Below, piece after piece: positions 8,139 to 15,204 of a DNA stretch of 23,726 nt. The number at the start of each line of letters is the position of its first letter. Position 1 is the stretch's first letter. The notes under the pieces were generated by a model, which saw only the letters and a program-made list of their open reading frames with translations, had not been told where the DNA came from and searched no databases. Made by a program: the position numbers and the translations under genes. This DNA is from an uncultured Alphaproteobacteria bacterium (GTDB lineage Bacteria > Pseudomonadota > Alphaproteobacteria > Rhizobiales > Ancalomicrobiaceae), in assembly GCA_937919435.1 (NCBI GenBank), contig CALFRR010000213.1, forward strand, positions 1 through 23,726, written 5' to 3'.

Positions 8139-9491
8139 TCAGTCGCCGACCGGCTCGGTCGCGGCGATCTCGATGCCGAAGCCCTCGAGGCCGACGTAAC
8201 GGCGCGGGCGCGACGAGACCAGCCGGATCGAAGTGACGCCGAGATCGCGCAGGATCTGGGCGCCGAGGCCGATCTCGCGCCAGTCCTCGATCCGAGTCGA
8301 GGCCGACTCGTGCTTCTCGCCCTCGGCGCGGGCGATGGTCTCGGGGTCGACGGTGCCGGTGGGCGCGCGCGGCTTCTCCGACGGCGCGACGCCGACCGAA
8401 CCTTCGCGCAGATAGACGATGATGCCGCGGCCGAGGCTGCCCATCCGCGCGACCATCTTGTCGAGGGTGCGGTCGCGGCCGAAGACGTCGTCGACCACGG
8501 ATTCGGGATGGAGGCGCACCGGCACTTCGCGACCGTCGCGGATGTCGCCCCAGACCAGGGCGAGATGGTGCATCGGGTCGAACTCGGTCGCGTAGGTGAT
8601 CGCCCGGGCGCGACCGGCCGGGGTCTCCACCGTCGTCTCGGCGATGCGGCGCACCAGCCGGTCGTGACGCTGGCGGTAGGCGATCAGCTCGGCGACCGAG
8701 ACGACCTTGAGGCCGTGGGCTTCGGCGAAGGCGGCGACCTGGGGGCCGCGCTTGACGGTGCCGTCGTCGTTGACCAACTCGGAGAGGACGCCGACCGGCT
8801 GCAGGCCGGCGAGCCGGCAGAGGTCGATCGCCGCCTCGGTGTGGCCGGAGCGGATCAGCACGCCGCCGTCCTTGGCGATCAGCGGGAAGACGTGGCCGGG
8901 GCGGACGAAGTCGCTCGCCGCGACGTTGGAGTTGGTCAGCGCCCGGATGGTGTGACAGCGCTGTTCGGCGGAAATGCCGGTGGTCAGGCCGTGGCGGTAG
9001 TCGATCGACACGGTGAAGGCGGTGCCGAGCGGTGCATCGTTGGCGGCGACCATCGGGTCGAGGTGCAGACGGCGGGCCTGCTCGCGGGTCAGCGGCGCGC
9101 AGACGATGCCGGAGGTGTGGCGGATGAAGAAGGCGATCTTCTCCGGGCTGGCGTGCTCGGCGGCCATGATCAGATCGCCTTCGTTCTCGCGGTCGGCATC
9201 GTCGGTGACGACGACGATCTCGCCCTGTTCGAAGGCGCGGATCGCCTCGGCGACGCGGGACTGGCTCATGGAGATCTCCTCGAGTGCTCGGTCGCGCAGG
9301 GACAGGCCGAGAAAGTCGTTGGGGGTGACGGCCTCGCCGGTCGCCGCGATGATGCGCCGGGCGGTCTCGCGCGACACCCAGGCGGTGGGGTCGTTGCACA
9401 GCGCGGTGACCGCCGCCGGCGACAGGCCGGCGCGGCGCGCGAAGGCGCTGCGGGTCTCCTTGCTGCGGGCGAGAAACTGGTCGAGGCGCAT
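8139..9491 (-). CDS. ribB: 3,4-dihydroxy-2-butanone 4-phosphate synthase with RibA-like C-terminus and N-terminal HTH (RibBX type)
   Basis: A 450-residue riboflavin-pathway protein in three parts. Residues 1-70 form a Cro/Xre-like helix-turn-helix (FARRAGLSPAAVTALCND..WVS). Residues 75-280 are RibB: DDADRENEGDL, HTSGIVCAPLT, VSIDYRHGLTTGIS, RSGHTEAAIDLCRLAG. This half converts ribulose 5-phosphate to dihydroxybutanone phosphate plus formate. The rest resembles GTP cyclohydrolase II, but the zinc-binding segment reads HPESVVDDVFGRDRT, without the cysteines of the family motif. That half is therefore probably not catalytic, as in RibBX proteins, and a separate ribA is needed. Start choice: ATG 9491 includes the HTH but has no good ribosome site. 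ATG 9269 (MSQSRVAE) has GAGGAG six bases upstream and gives a 376-residue RibB without the HTH. Both forms may be made. Confidence 0.93.
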   Translation of the reverse strand: MRLDQFLARSKETRSAFARRAGLSPAAVTALCNDPTAWVSRETARRIIAATGEAVTPNDFLGLSLRDRALEEISMSQSRVAEAIRAFEQGEIVVVTDDADRENEGDLIMAAEHASPEKIAFFIRHTSGIVCAPLTREQARRLHLDPMVAANDAPLGTAFTVSIDYRHGLTTGISAEQRCHTIRALTNSNVAASDFVRPGHVFPLIAKDGGVLIRSGHTEAAIDLCRLAGLQPVGVLSELVNDDGTVKRGPQVAAFAEAHGLKVVSVAELIAYRQRHDRLVRRIAETTVETPAGRARAITYATEFDPMHHLALVWGDIRDGREVPVRLHPESVVDDVFGRDRTLDKMVARMGSLGRGIIVYLREGSVGVAPSEKPRAPTGTVDPETIARAEGEKHESASTRIEDWREIGLGAQILRDLGVTSIRLVSSRPRRYVGLEGFGIEIAATEPVGD

Positions 9492-9544
9492 GGTTCGGAG
9501 ATAGCGCCGCGGCATGTTCGGCGCAACCGAAGAATCGTTCGATT

Positions 9545-9559
9545 TTCAGTGACACTGAA
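9545..9559. promoter_or_regulatory. Perfect palindrome in the divergent ribB / FAH promoter region
   Basis: TTCAGTG-A-CACTGAA is a perfect 7-1-7 inverted repeat, 54 bases before the long ribB start and 130 bases before the FAH start. It sits in a locally AT-richer stretch and is a good candidate operator. Which protein binds it is unknown; the HTH domain encoded beside it is one candidate. Confidence 0.55.
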
Positions 9560-9688
9560 TATCCGTCGGCGCGCAGGCCGGTATGCGGTATCCGATGTGT
9601 CGCCGCGGCATGGACGCGGAGACGAATCGGTGGCATCGAAGATGCGCGGTCGCGCGAGTGGCGCGCCTCCCGTTCGGAGATGCCGGAG

Positions 9689-10531
9689 ATGAAGCTCGTC
9701 AGATACGGCGACGTGGGTCGCGAGAAGCCGGGTCTGCTCGATGCGGACGGAACCGTCCGCGATCTCTCGGCGGTGGTTCCCGACATCGGCGGCGCGGTGC
9801 TGCGGCCGGAGAGCATGGCGCGACTGGCGGCCCTCGATCCGAAGAGCCTGCCGGCGGTCGCCGGTGCGCCGCGGCTCGGCCCGTGCGTCGGCGGGGTCGG
9901 CAAGTTCGTCTGCATCGGCCTCAACTACTCCGATCATGCGGCCGAGACCGGGGCGGCGGTGCCCTCCGAGCCGATCGTCTTCATGAAGGCGACGTCGGCG
10001 ATCACCGGGCCCTACGATCGGATCGAGATTCCGCGCGGCTCCGAGAAGACCGACTGGGAGGTCGAACTCGGCGTGGTGATCGGCAAGGAGGCGAAGTACG
10101 TCGCGGTCGAGGACGCCCTCGATCACGTCGCCGGCTACTGCGTGGTCAACGACGTCTCCGAGCGCGCCTTCCAGATCGAGCGCCAGGGGCAATGGACCAA
10201 GGGCAAGTCGGCCGACACCTTCGGGCCGATCGGGCCGTGGCTGGTCGGCCGTGACGCGGTCGCCGATCCGCAGAACCTGAAGCTGTGGCTCGAAGTCGAC
10301 GGCGTGATGCGGCAGAACGGTTCGACGCGGACGATGATCTTCGGCGTCGCTTTCCTGGTATCCTATCTGTCGCGATTCATGAGTCTGCAGCCCGGCGACA
10401 TCGTGTCGACCGGAACGCCGCCCGGAGTCGGGATGGGCATGAAGCCGCCGGTCTTCCTGAAGCCCGGAAACGTCGTGCGTCTGGGCGTCGAAGGGCTCGG
10501 AGAGCAGCGTCTCGAGGTCGTCGCGGGGTGA
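9689..10531 (+). CDS. Fumarylacetoacetate hydrolase family protein (2,4-diketo-3-deoxy-L-fuconate hydrolase / ureidoglycolate lyase-like)
   Basis: A 280-residue FAH-fold enzyme. ATG 9689 (MKLVRYGD) is preferred over ATG 9680, because GGAG at 9676-9679 has normal spacing to it and this N-terminus is usual for the family. Seen: VGKFVCIGLNYSDHAAE (70-86), IVFMKATSAI (96-105), DWEVELGVVIGK (122-133) with metal ligands Glu124 and Glu126, VVNDVSERAFQ (152-162) with Asp155, and STGTPPGVGMGMKPP near the C-terminus. The whole pattern is closest, from memory, to proteins annotated as 2,4-diketo-3-deoxy-L-fuconate hydrolase, which release pyruvate and lactate in L-fucose breakdown. Other FAH activities, such as ureidoglycolate lyase or oxaloacetate decarboxylase, cannot be excluded. 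No L-fucose genes are in the window. It is divergent from ribB and 319 bases before the decarboxylase operon. Confidence 0.9.
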   Translation: MKLVRYGDVGREKPGLLDADGTVRDLSAVVPDIGGAVLRPESMARLAALDPKSLPAVAGAPRLGPCVGGVGKFVCIGLNYSDHAAETGAAVPSEPIVFMKATSAITGPYDRIEIPRGSEKTDWEVELGVVIGKEAKYVAVEDALDHVAGYCVVNDVSERAFQIERQGQWTKGKSADTFGPIGPWLVGRDAVADPQNLKLWLEVDGVMRQNGSTRTMIFGVAFLVSYLSRFMSLQPGDIVSTGTPPGVGMGMKPPVFLKPGNVVRLGVEGLGEQRLEVVAG

Positions 10532-10850
10532 GGCGCGGCGGTCGCGGGCCGAGAACGAGCGGACGCGATCTCATCTAACCGATTGAGGTCTCGTCATGAC
10601 GAAAAATGAAATGATCGTCGCCGGATAGGCTCCCGACGATCACGATCAGGGCTTCCCCTGAGAGAAACCGGACGCGAACCAAAGTATTATTCCAGAGTGA
10701 TCGCGAGGGGAGGAGGCGAGGACCCCCCGAGGTTCTCGCGGCGAAGTTCGATCGGACGGCCGGAAATCCGAAGGGATCGTCGCGCCGCGTCGACGTTCGA
10801 CGTCCGAGTTCCCCACGTGACCGACGAACGCTCAGCGAACGGGTGACAGG
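10532..10850. other. 319-base gap upstream of the decarboxylase operon
   Basis: No convincing gene. It holds a perfect 12-base palindrome TCGTCATGACGA (10591-10602) and a TATTAT -10-like box (10685-10690) in an AT-richer patch; no good -35 was found at normal spacing. A 10-codon frame (10596-10628) begins inside the palindrome behind GAGG and is probably chance. The operon promoter is likely here. Confidence 0.4.
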
Positions 10851-12404
10851 ATGACGCTTTCCGCAGAACTGCTCGAGGACATGCGCCGGCGCAGGGAGGA
10901 GATCCTCGCGGGAGGCGGCGCCGACAAGCTCGCGCAGCGCCACGAAAAAGGACTGATGACGGCGCGCGACCGGCTCGACGCCCTGTTCCAGGAAGCGACC
11001 TTCCAGGAGGCCGGGACCCACGTCCAGCATTCGGCCCGCTACTTCGGCATGGAGAAGAAGGTCCTGCCGGCGGACGGCGTGGTGGTCGGCACCGGCTACG
11101 TCGGCGGCCGCCTGGTCTCGGCCTTCAGCCAGGACTTCACGGTGGTCGGCGGTTCGCTCGGCAAGATGCACGCCAAGAAGATCGTCGCGGCGATGCAGCA
11201 GGCGGCCAAGCTCGGTTCGCCGATCGTCGCCTTCAAGGACTCGGCCGGCGCCCGCATCCAGGAGGGTGTCGACGCGCTCTCCGGCTACGGCGACGTGTTC
11301 TACATGAACGTCTATCTGTCGGGCGTGGTCCCGCAGATCGCGGTGGTGTGCGGTCCCTGCGCGGGCGGAGCGGCCTATTCTCCGGCGCTGATGGACTTCA
11401 TCATCATGACCCGGAAGAACGCCTACATGTTCATCACCGGGCCCGAGGTGATCAAGGCGGTGACCGGCAAGGCGGTGACGATGGACGAGGTCGGCAGCGC
11501 CGACATGCACGCCTCGGTCTCCGGCAACGTCCACTTCCTCGCCGAGGACGACGCGGATGCGATCCGGATCGTCCAGAAGCTGCTGTCCTATCTGCCGTCG
11601 AACAATTCCGAGGATCCGCCGCATCATCCGTCGCCGGCGATCTCGTTGGCCGAGGACCCGCAGATCCGTGAGCTGATCCCGGACGACGCGCAGAAGGCGA
11701 TGGACGTGCGCGGGATCATCGAACGGATCGTCGATCCCGGCGAGTTCCTCGAGGTGCATCGGTCCTTCGCCGAGAACCTGATCGTCGGCTTCGGCCGGGT
11801 CGAGGGGATGGTGGTCGGCCTGGTCGCCAACCAGCCGGCGGTGCGGGCGGGTGCGCTCGACATGGACGCCGCCGACAAGGGCGCCCGGTTCATCCGCTTC
11901 TGCAACGCCTTCAACATTCCGATCGTCACCCTGGTCGACGTTCCCGGCTTCATGCCGGGCATCGAGCAGGAGCGCGGCGGGATCATCCGGCACGGCGCCA
12001 AGCTGTTGTTCTCCTACGCCTCGTGCACGGTGCCGAAGGTGACGGTGATCCTGCGCAAGGCCTATGGCGGATCCTATCTCGCGATGTGCAGCCAGGAGAT
12101 GGGGGCCGACTTCGTCTTCGCCTGGCCGACCGCGGAGATCGCGGTGATGGGCGCGGAAGGGGCGATCAAGGTCCTCTACAACAAGGAACTGAAGGCGGCG
12201 GCCGATCCCAAGGCCAAGGCGGCGGAGCTCGCCGCGGCCTATCGGGCGGAGTTCGCCTCGCCCTACATGTCGGCCGGCAACGGCTACATCACCGATGTCA
12301 TCGATCCGGCGATCACGCGGTCGACGATTGCGCTGTCGCTCCGGAAGGCGCTCAGCAAGCGCGAATTGCGGCCCCCGAAGAAGCACGGCAACATTCCGCT
12401 GTGA
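10851..12404 (+). CDS. mmdA: Methylmalonyl-CoA decarboxylase alpha subunit (carboxyltransferase)
   Basis: A 517-residue biotin-dependent carboxyltransferase of the acyl-CoA carboxylase beta/MmdA family. It moves the carboxyl group from methylmalonyl-CoA to the biotin on the gamma subunit. Seen: DSAGARIQEGVDALSGYG (127-144), the oxyanion-type GPCAGGAAYSP, FITGPEVIKAVTGKAVTMDEVGSA, VPGFMPGIEQERGGIIRHG and WPTAEIAVMGAEGA, all typical. Similar proteins serve in propionyl-CoA carboxylase (PccB). The call rests on the following delta, biotin and beta pump genes, and on the absence of a biotin carboxylase in this operon. Another acyl-CoA substrate, such as glutaconyl-CoA, is less likely. The ATG follows GGTGA, a workable ribosome site. 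It is cytoplasmic, docked to the membrane through the delta subunit. First gene of a five-gene operon. Confidence 0.93.
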   Translation: MTLSAELLEDMRRRREEILAGGGADKLAQRHEKGLMTARDRLDALFQEATFQEAGTHVQHSARYFGMEKKVLPADGVVVGTGYVGGRLVSAFSQDFTVVGGSLGKMHAKKIVAAMQQAAKLGSPIVAFKDSAGARIQEGVDALSGYGDVFYMNVYLSGVVPQIAVVCGPCAGGAAYSPALMDFIIMTRKNAYMFITGPEVIKAVTGKAVTMDEVGSADMHASVSGNVHFLAEDDADAIRIVQKLLSYLPSNNSEDPPHHPSPAISLAEDPQIRELIPDDAQKAMDVRGIIERIVDPGEFLEVHRSFAENLIVGFGRVEGMVVGLVANQPAVRAGALDMDAADKGARFIRFCNAFNIPIVTLVDVPGFMPGIEQERGGIIRHGAKLLFSYASCTVPKVTVILRKAYGGSYLAMCSQEMGADFVFAWPTAEIAVMGAEGAIKVLYNKELKAAADPKAKAAELAAAYRAEFASPYMSAGNGYITDVIDPAITRSTIALSLRKALSKRELRPPKKHGNIPL

Positions 12405-12434
12405 TCGTCTTCGGGTCACCGGAGGGCTGACGGC

Positions 12435-12797
12435 ATGAGCTTCGAGATGGTGGTGGACGGCCTCGCGGTGATCGGCGCGGGGACCTGCCTGTGGGTCGGG
12501 ATCACCGGCCTCGGGCGACTGCTCGGCTGGATCGAGCGCTCGGAGATCGAACGTCAGGCGGCGGAAGCCGCCGCGGCCCGTGCGACCCCGGCGGCGGCTC
12601 CGGCCGCCCCCCGGGCACCGGTGCGGACCGCGGATGCGGGAAGCGATCTCTCCGGTGATCTGGTCGCGGCGATCTCCGCGGCGGTCGCCGCTCTCGGCGA
12701 CGGAATGAGGGTGGTCCACATCTCGGAGCCGGCGACCGGGCACGCCTGGGCGGCCGAGGGGCGCTGGATGCACCAGACCTCGCATCGAACCCATTGA
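12435..12797 (+). CDS. mmdD: Methylmalonyl-CoA decarboxylase delta subunit (OadG-like)
   Basis: A 120-residue membrane-anchored linker subunit. One membrane segment lies at about residues 7-31, then a charged helix (33-50), an Ala/Pro-rich linker (48-65), and a C-terminal segment VAAISAAVAALG..MRVVHI...HAWAAEGRWMHQTSHR. This is the architecture of OadG/MmdD, whose C-terminal tail binds the carboxyltransferase. GGAGGG lies eight bases before the ATG. It sits 30 bases after mmdA and 29 before the biotin carrier start, as in known sodium-pump decarboxylase operons. Its role is to hold the alpha and beta subunits together at the membrane. The family is short and fast-evolving, so the call leans on architecture and context. 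Confidence 0.85.
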   Translation: MSFEMVVDGLAVIGAGTCLWVGITGLGRLLGWIERSEIERQAAEAAAARATPAAAPAAPRAPVRTADAGSDLSGDLVAAISAAVAALGDGMRVVHISEPATGHAWAAEGRWMHQTSHRTH

Positions 12798-12826
12798 CAC
12801 GTTTACTTTCGACCAGGAGTGCCCAC

Positions 12827-13222
12827 ATGCACAGGAAGTTCAGGATCAGCGTCGACGGACGCGCCTTCGACGTCGTCGTCGAGGAACTCGCCGGCGAGAC
12901 GTCGACCGTTCCGCCGGCGGGGTTCCATCCGGTCGCGGCGGCCGTGGCGGCGGCGGCTCCGGCTCCGGCTCCGGTGGCGGCTCCGGCCGCGGCCAAGCCG
13001 GCCGCAGGGGCGGGCGCCGAAGTGGCGCCGCTCGCCGGTGTGGTCGATTCGGTCGACGTCGTGGTCGGTCAGGCGGTCGCCCCGGGCACCAAGATCGCGG
13101 TGGTCGAGGCGATGAAGATGAAGACCGAGGTCTTCGCCAAGGGATCCGGCACGGTCGCCTCGATCGCGGTCAAGCCGGGCGACGCGGTCGACAGCGGTGG
13201 GGTGATCCTCACCCTGGCCTGA
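12827..13222 (+). CDS. mmdC: Methylmalonyl-CoA decarboxylase gamma subunit (biotin carrier protein)
   Basis: A 131-residue biotinyl protein. ATG 12827 is chosen because AGGAGT lies six bases upstream; a TTG-started extension from 12794 overlaps mmdD and has no site. The first 30 residues (MHRKFRISVDGRAFDVVVEE) form the usual short beta region, followed by an Ala/Pro hinge (36-64). A biotinyl domain comes last (66-131), with EAMKMKTEV and Lys97 as the expected biotinylated lysine, 34 residues from the C-terminus as the family requires. It carries carboxybiotin from the carboxyltransferase to the membrane beta subunit, where decarboxylation is coupled to sodium export. A biotin protein ligase encoded elsewhere must modify it. 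Confidence 0.95.
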   Translation: MHRKFRISVDGRAFDVVVEELAGETSTVPPAGFHPVAAAVAAAAPAPAPVAAPAAAKPAAGAGAEVAPLAGVVDSVDVVVGQAVAPGTKIAVVEAMKMKTEVFAKGSGTVASIAVKPGDAVDSGGVILTLA

Positions 13223-13239
13223 CGTCGGAGGTCATCGCC

Positions 13240-13404
13240 ATGGTGATGCCCGATACCGTCTACGGTGCGGCTCTGCTCAGCCTCATCGACTTCTTTCTGT
13301 CGATGGTGATGATTTCGGGGATCGGCGTCGTTCTGGCGCTGTTCCCCCTCCTCAATCGACTCGGGCGGGTCGACGAGGCGGCGCTGCGCAAGAGTTCGCA
13401 CTGA
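13240..13404 (+). CDS. Small membrane protein within the decarboxylase operon
   Basis: A 54-residue frame with GGAGG eight bases before its ATG, 17 bases after mmdC and 48 before mmdB. Residues 9-38 (ALLSLIDFFLSMVMISGIGV and following) are strongly hydrophobic, and the C-terminus is charged (NRLGRVDEAALRKSS). It is therefore a one-span, or hairpin-like, inner-membrane peptide. Spacing, ribosome site and position inside a pump operon all argue that it is real. It does not match the known epsilon subunit idea (a short copy of the delta C-terminus), because it resembles the membrane part rather than the tail of delta. It may be a minimal second OadG-like subunit or an accessory factor. I do not recognise a named family. 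Confidence 0.72.
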   Translation: MVMPDTVYGAALLSLIDFFLSMVMISGIGVVLALFPLLNRLGRVDEAALRKSSH

Positions 13405-13452
13405 TCGGAACGACGACTTTCCGAATTTTCGGCCGGCTCGGAGGGATGCCCC

Positions 13453-14583
13453 GTGCAGGAACAGCTGGTGTCGTTTCTTTCCGCCCTGATGGATCAGACC
13501 GGCCTCGCCCACTTCTGGTGGGGCAACCTGGTGATGATCGCCATCGGTTGCGTCATGATCTATCTCGCCGTCGCCAAACGATACGAGCCGCTGCTGCTCG
13601 TCGGCATCGGCTTCTCGTGCATCATCTCAAACGTGCCGGGATCTGATCTGATCCAGCCGGGTGGGCTGTTCAACTACGCCTACCAGGGCGTGGCGCTGCT
13701 GATCGTGCCGCCGCTGATCTTCTTCGGCGTCGGAGCGATGACCGACTTCGCGCCGATGATCGCCAATCCGAAGCTGGTGATCCTCGGGGCGGCGGCGCAT
13801 CTCGGGATCTTCGTCGCGCTGATCGGGGCGAAGCTGCTCGGCTTCACCCTGAACGAGGCGGGCGCGATCGGCATCATCGGCGGGGCCGACGGGCCGATGG
13901 CGATCTTCGTCACGATGAAGCTCGCCCCCCATCTGCTGCCGCAGATCTCGGTCGCCGCCTATTCCTACATGGCGCTGATGCCGCTGATCCAGCCGCCGGT
14001 GATGAAGCTGCTCACCACCCGTGAGGAGCGGCTGATCCGGATGAAGCAGTCGCGCCAGGTGACGCGGCTCGAGAAGATCGCCTTCCCGATCGTCATCGGG
14101 GTGATCGTCAACCTGTTCTTCCCGCCGGTGGCGCCGCTGATCACCATGCTGATGCTCGGCAACCTGTTCCGCGAGGTGCTGGTGGTCGACCGTCTCGCCA
14201 AGACCGCGGCCAACGATCTGATGAACGTGATCATCATCTGCCTGACGGTGGCGATCGGCTCGACCATGTCGGCCGACAGCTTCCTGACCGTCGACACGCT
14301 GCTGATCGTCGGGCTCGGTCTCGTCGCCTTCGTCTTCGGCACCGCGTCCGGCGTGATCGGCGCCAAGGTGATGAACCTGTTCCTCGCCGAGAAGATCAAC
14401 CCGTTGCTCGGCTCCGCCGGTATCGCCTCGGTGCCGATCGCCGCGCGGGTCAGCCACATCGTCGCGTTGAGGGAAGACAAGGAGAACTACCTGATCTATC
14501 ACGCGATGGGTCCGAACCTCGCCGGTGTCTTCGGCACCGCGATCTCCGGCGGCATCATGCTGGCGTTGCTCGGCGTCAAGTGA
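13453..14583 (+). CDS. mmdB: Methylmalonyl-CoA decarboxylase beta subunit (sodium pump, OadB family)
   Basis: A 376-residue polytopic membrane protein of the OadB/MmdB/GcdB family. It decarboxylates carboxybiotin and exports Na+. GTG start at 13453 with GGAGGG seven bases upstream. Seen: YEPLLLVGIGF near the N-terminus, PPLIFFGVGAMTDFAPMIANP (86-106), the hallmark IIGGADGPMAIFVT (141-154) with Asp146 in the place of the essential ion-binding aspartate, then a loop of basic residues, and near the C-terminus AARVSHIVALREDKENYLIYHAMGPNLAGVFGT. About nine to ten hydrophobic segments are visible. Length is close to other MmdB and GcdB proteins. Last gene of the operon: a strong terminator begins 27 bases after the stop. 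Confidence 0.95.
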   Translation: MQEQLVSFLSALMDQTGLAHFWWGNLVMIAIGCVMIYLAVAKRYEPLLLVGIGFSCIISNVPGSDLIQPGGLFNYAYQGVALLIVPPLIFFGVGAMTDFAPMIANPKLVILGAAAHLGIFVALIGAKLLGFTLNEAGAIGIIGGADGPMAIFVTMKLAPHLLPQISVAAYSYMALMPLIQPPVMKLLTTREERLIRMKQSRQVTRLEKIAFPIVIGVIVNLFFPPVAPLITMLMLGNLFREVLVVDRLAKTAANDLMNVIIICLTVAIGSTMSADSFLTVDTLLIVGLGLVAFVFGTASGVIGAKVMNLFLAEKINPLLGSAGIASVPIAARVSHIVALREDKENYLIYHAMGPNLAGVFGTAISGGIMLALLGVK

Positions 14584-14609
14584 ACTCCGAGAATCGCGGA
14601 AACGTCCCG

Positions 14610-14644
14610 AAGGGGCGGATCGGGGAGGCCCGGTCCGCCCCTTT
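14610..14644 (+). terminator. Intrinsic terminator of the decarboxylase operon
   Basis: A 15-bp stem (AAGGGGCGGATCGGG with CCCGGTCCGCCCCTT, one G-T pair) closes a GAGG loop and runs into TTTCGTT. It begins 27 bases after the mmdB stop. Confidence 0.82.
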
Positions 14645-14723
14645 CGTTCGTGCCGATGCGCTCTTCGCGCGGGGCTCGATTCCCCCGCCATGCCGAGACC
14701 GCAGGGCAGGGCGGACGGAACGT

Positions 14724-14737
14724 ATATACTTTAGTAG
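14724..14737 (+). promoter_or_regulatory. AT-rich motif upstream of the 57-residue gene
   Basis: ATATACTTTAGTAG holds TACT-TT-AGTA, a 4-2-4 inverted repeat, and a TATACT -10-like box at 14725-14730. The core ATACTTTAGTA recurs at 15093-15103. It stands out in GC-rich surroundings about 95 bases before the gene. No good -35 box was found. Confidence 0.5.
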
Positions 14738-14831
14738 GGGGTGGTGGGTTGAAAAGCGGGGCGGAAGCGCTTCTATTTCTCTCAGTTGGCAATGCGTCAC
14801 GGCGTCACGTCGTGCTGAAACGGAGAGAGCC

Positions 14832-15005
14832 ATGAACACCACCGTCGCTTCGACCGGAACCATCTCCACCCGCGAAGACGCGCCGCGCGCCTCGAACCCG
14901 ATCCTCGGCGAGATCGTCGGCGCGGCCCGCGACATCGGCATCTTCACTGCGCTGGCTGCCGGCTGGACGGTGCTCAACGTCGGCCTCTACCTGCATCGGC
15001 TCTGA
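14832..15005 (+). CDS. Small single-span membrane protein (57 aa)
   Basis: ATG at 14832 with GGAGAGAG about two to three bases upstream in a purine-rich run. Residues 1-34 are polar (MNTTVASTGTISTREDAPRA and on), residues 35-54 are hydrophobic (IGIFTALAAGWTVLNVGLYL), and it ends HRL. The frame upstream of this ATG is open but looks non-coding. I do not recognise a family. It is the first of three tiny genes of similar plan between the pump operon and the sugar block. A stem-loop starts four bases after its stop. Confidence 0.6.
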   Translation: MNTTVASTGTISTREDAPRASNPILGEIVGAARDIGIFTALAAGWTVLNVGLYLHRL

Positions 15006-15008
15006 GCG

Positions 15009-15043
15009 CCGGGCCGGGGCGAGGCACGACCTCGCCGGCCCGG
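15009..15043 (+). terminator. Stem-loop right after the 57-residue gene
   Basis: CCGGGCCGG and CGAGG pair with CCTCG and CCGGCCCGG around a CACGA loop, with a two-base bulge. Strong GC stem four bases past the stop codon; no T-run follows, so termination is uncertain and mRNA 3' protection is equally possible. Confidence 0.5.
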
Positions 15044-15089
15044 ACGTCGAGCGATCGAGCGTCGGCCAGGTTCGAGTGACCACAGTTTC

Positions 15090-15107
15090 ATCATACTTTA
15101 GTATGAT
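15090..15107. promoter_or_regulatory. 18-base palindrome upstream of the 64-residue gene
   Basis: ATCATACT-TT-AGTATGAT is a perfect 8-2-8 inverted repeat, containing a TATGAT -10-like box at 15102-15107. It shares the ATACTTTAGTA core with the motif before the preceding small gene. A regulator site overlapping a promoter is likely; the regulator is unknown. Confidence 0.6.
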
Positions 15108-15204
15108 ACGCATGGCCGAACTCATCGGGGCGAGATCGTCCCGGGATGGTCCGAGCGCCCGCGACGCGACCACTGCTCGGCATCCGAAATTCGAGGAGAA
15201 ACCC

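Noticed and set aside
7795..9924. Extension of the transaldolase frame upstream to 9924
   Set aside because: It lies in another frame across ribB and into the FAH gene. Transaldolase has a normal start with a ribosome site at 7794.
10596..10628. A 10-codon frame (MTKNEMIVAG) behind GAGG before the decarboxylase operon
   Set aside because: It is very short, its ATG lies in a 12-base palindrome, and no regulatory codon run is visible. A leader peptide is possible but unsupported.
10575..12800. A 741-codon minus-strand open frame opposite mmdA and mmdD
   Set aside because: It is antisense to well-recognised genes and has only shadow-type composition rich in Arg, Asp, Gly and His.
12794..12826. 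TTG-started extension of the biotin carrier
   Set aside because: It overlaps the mmdD stop and has no ribosome site. ATG 12827 has AGGAGT at good spacing and the standard family N-terminus.
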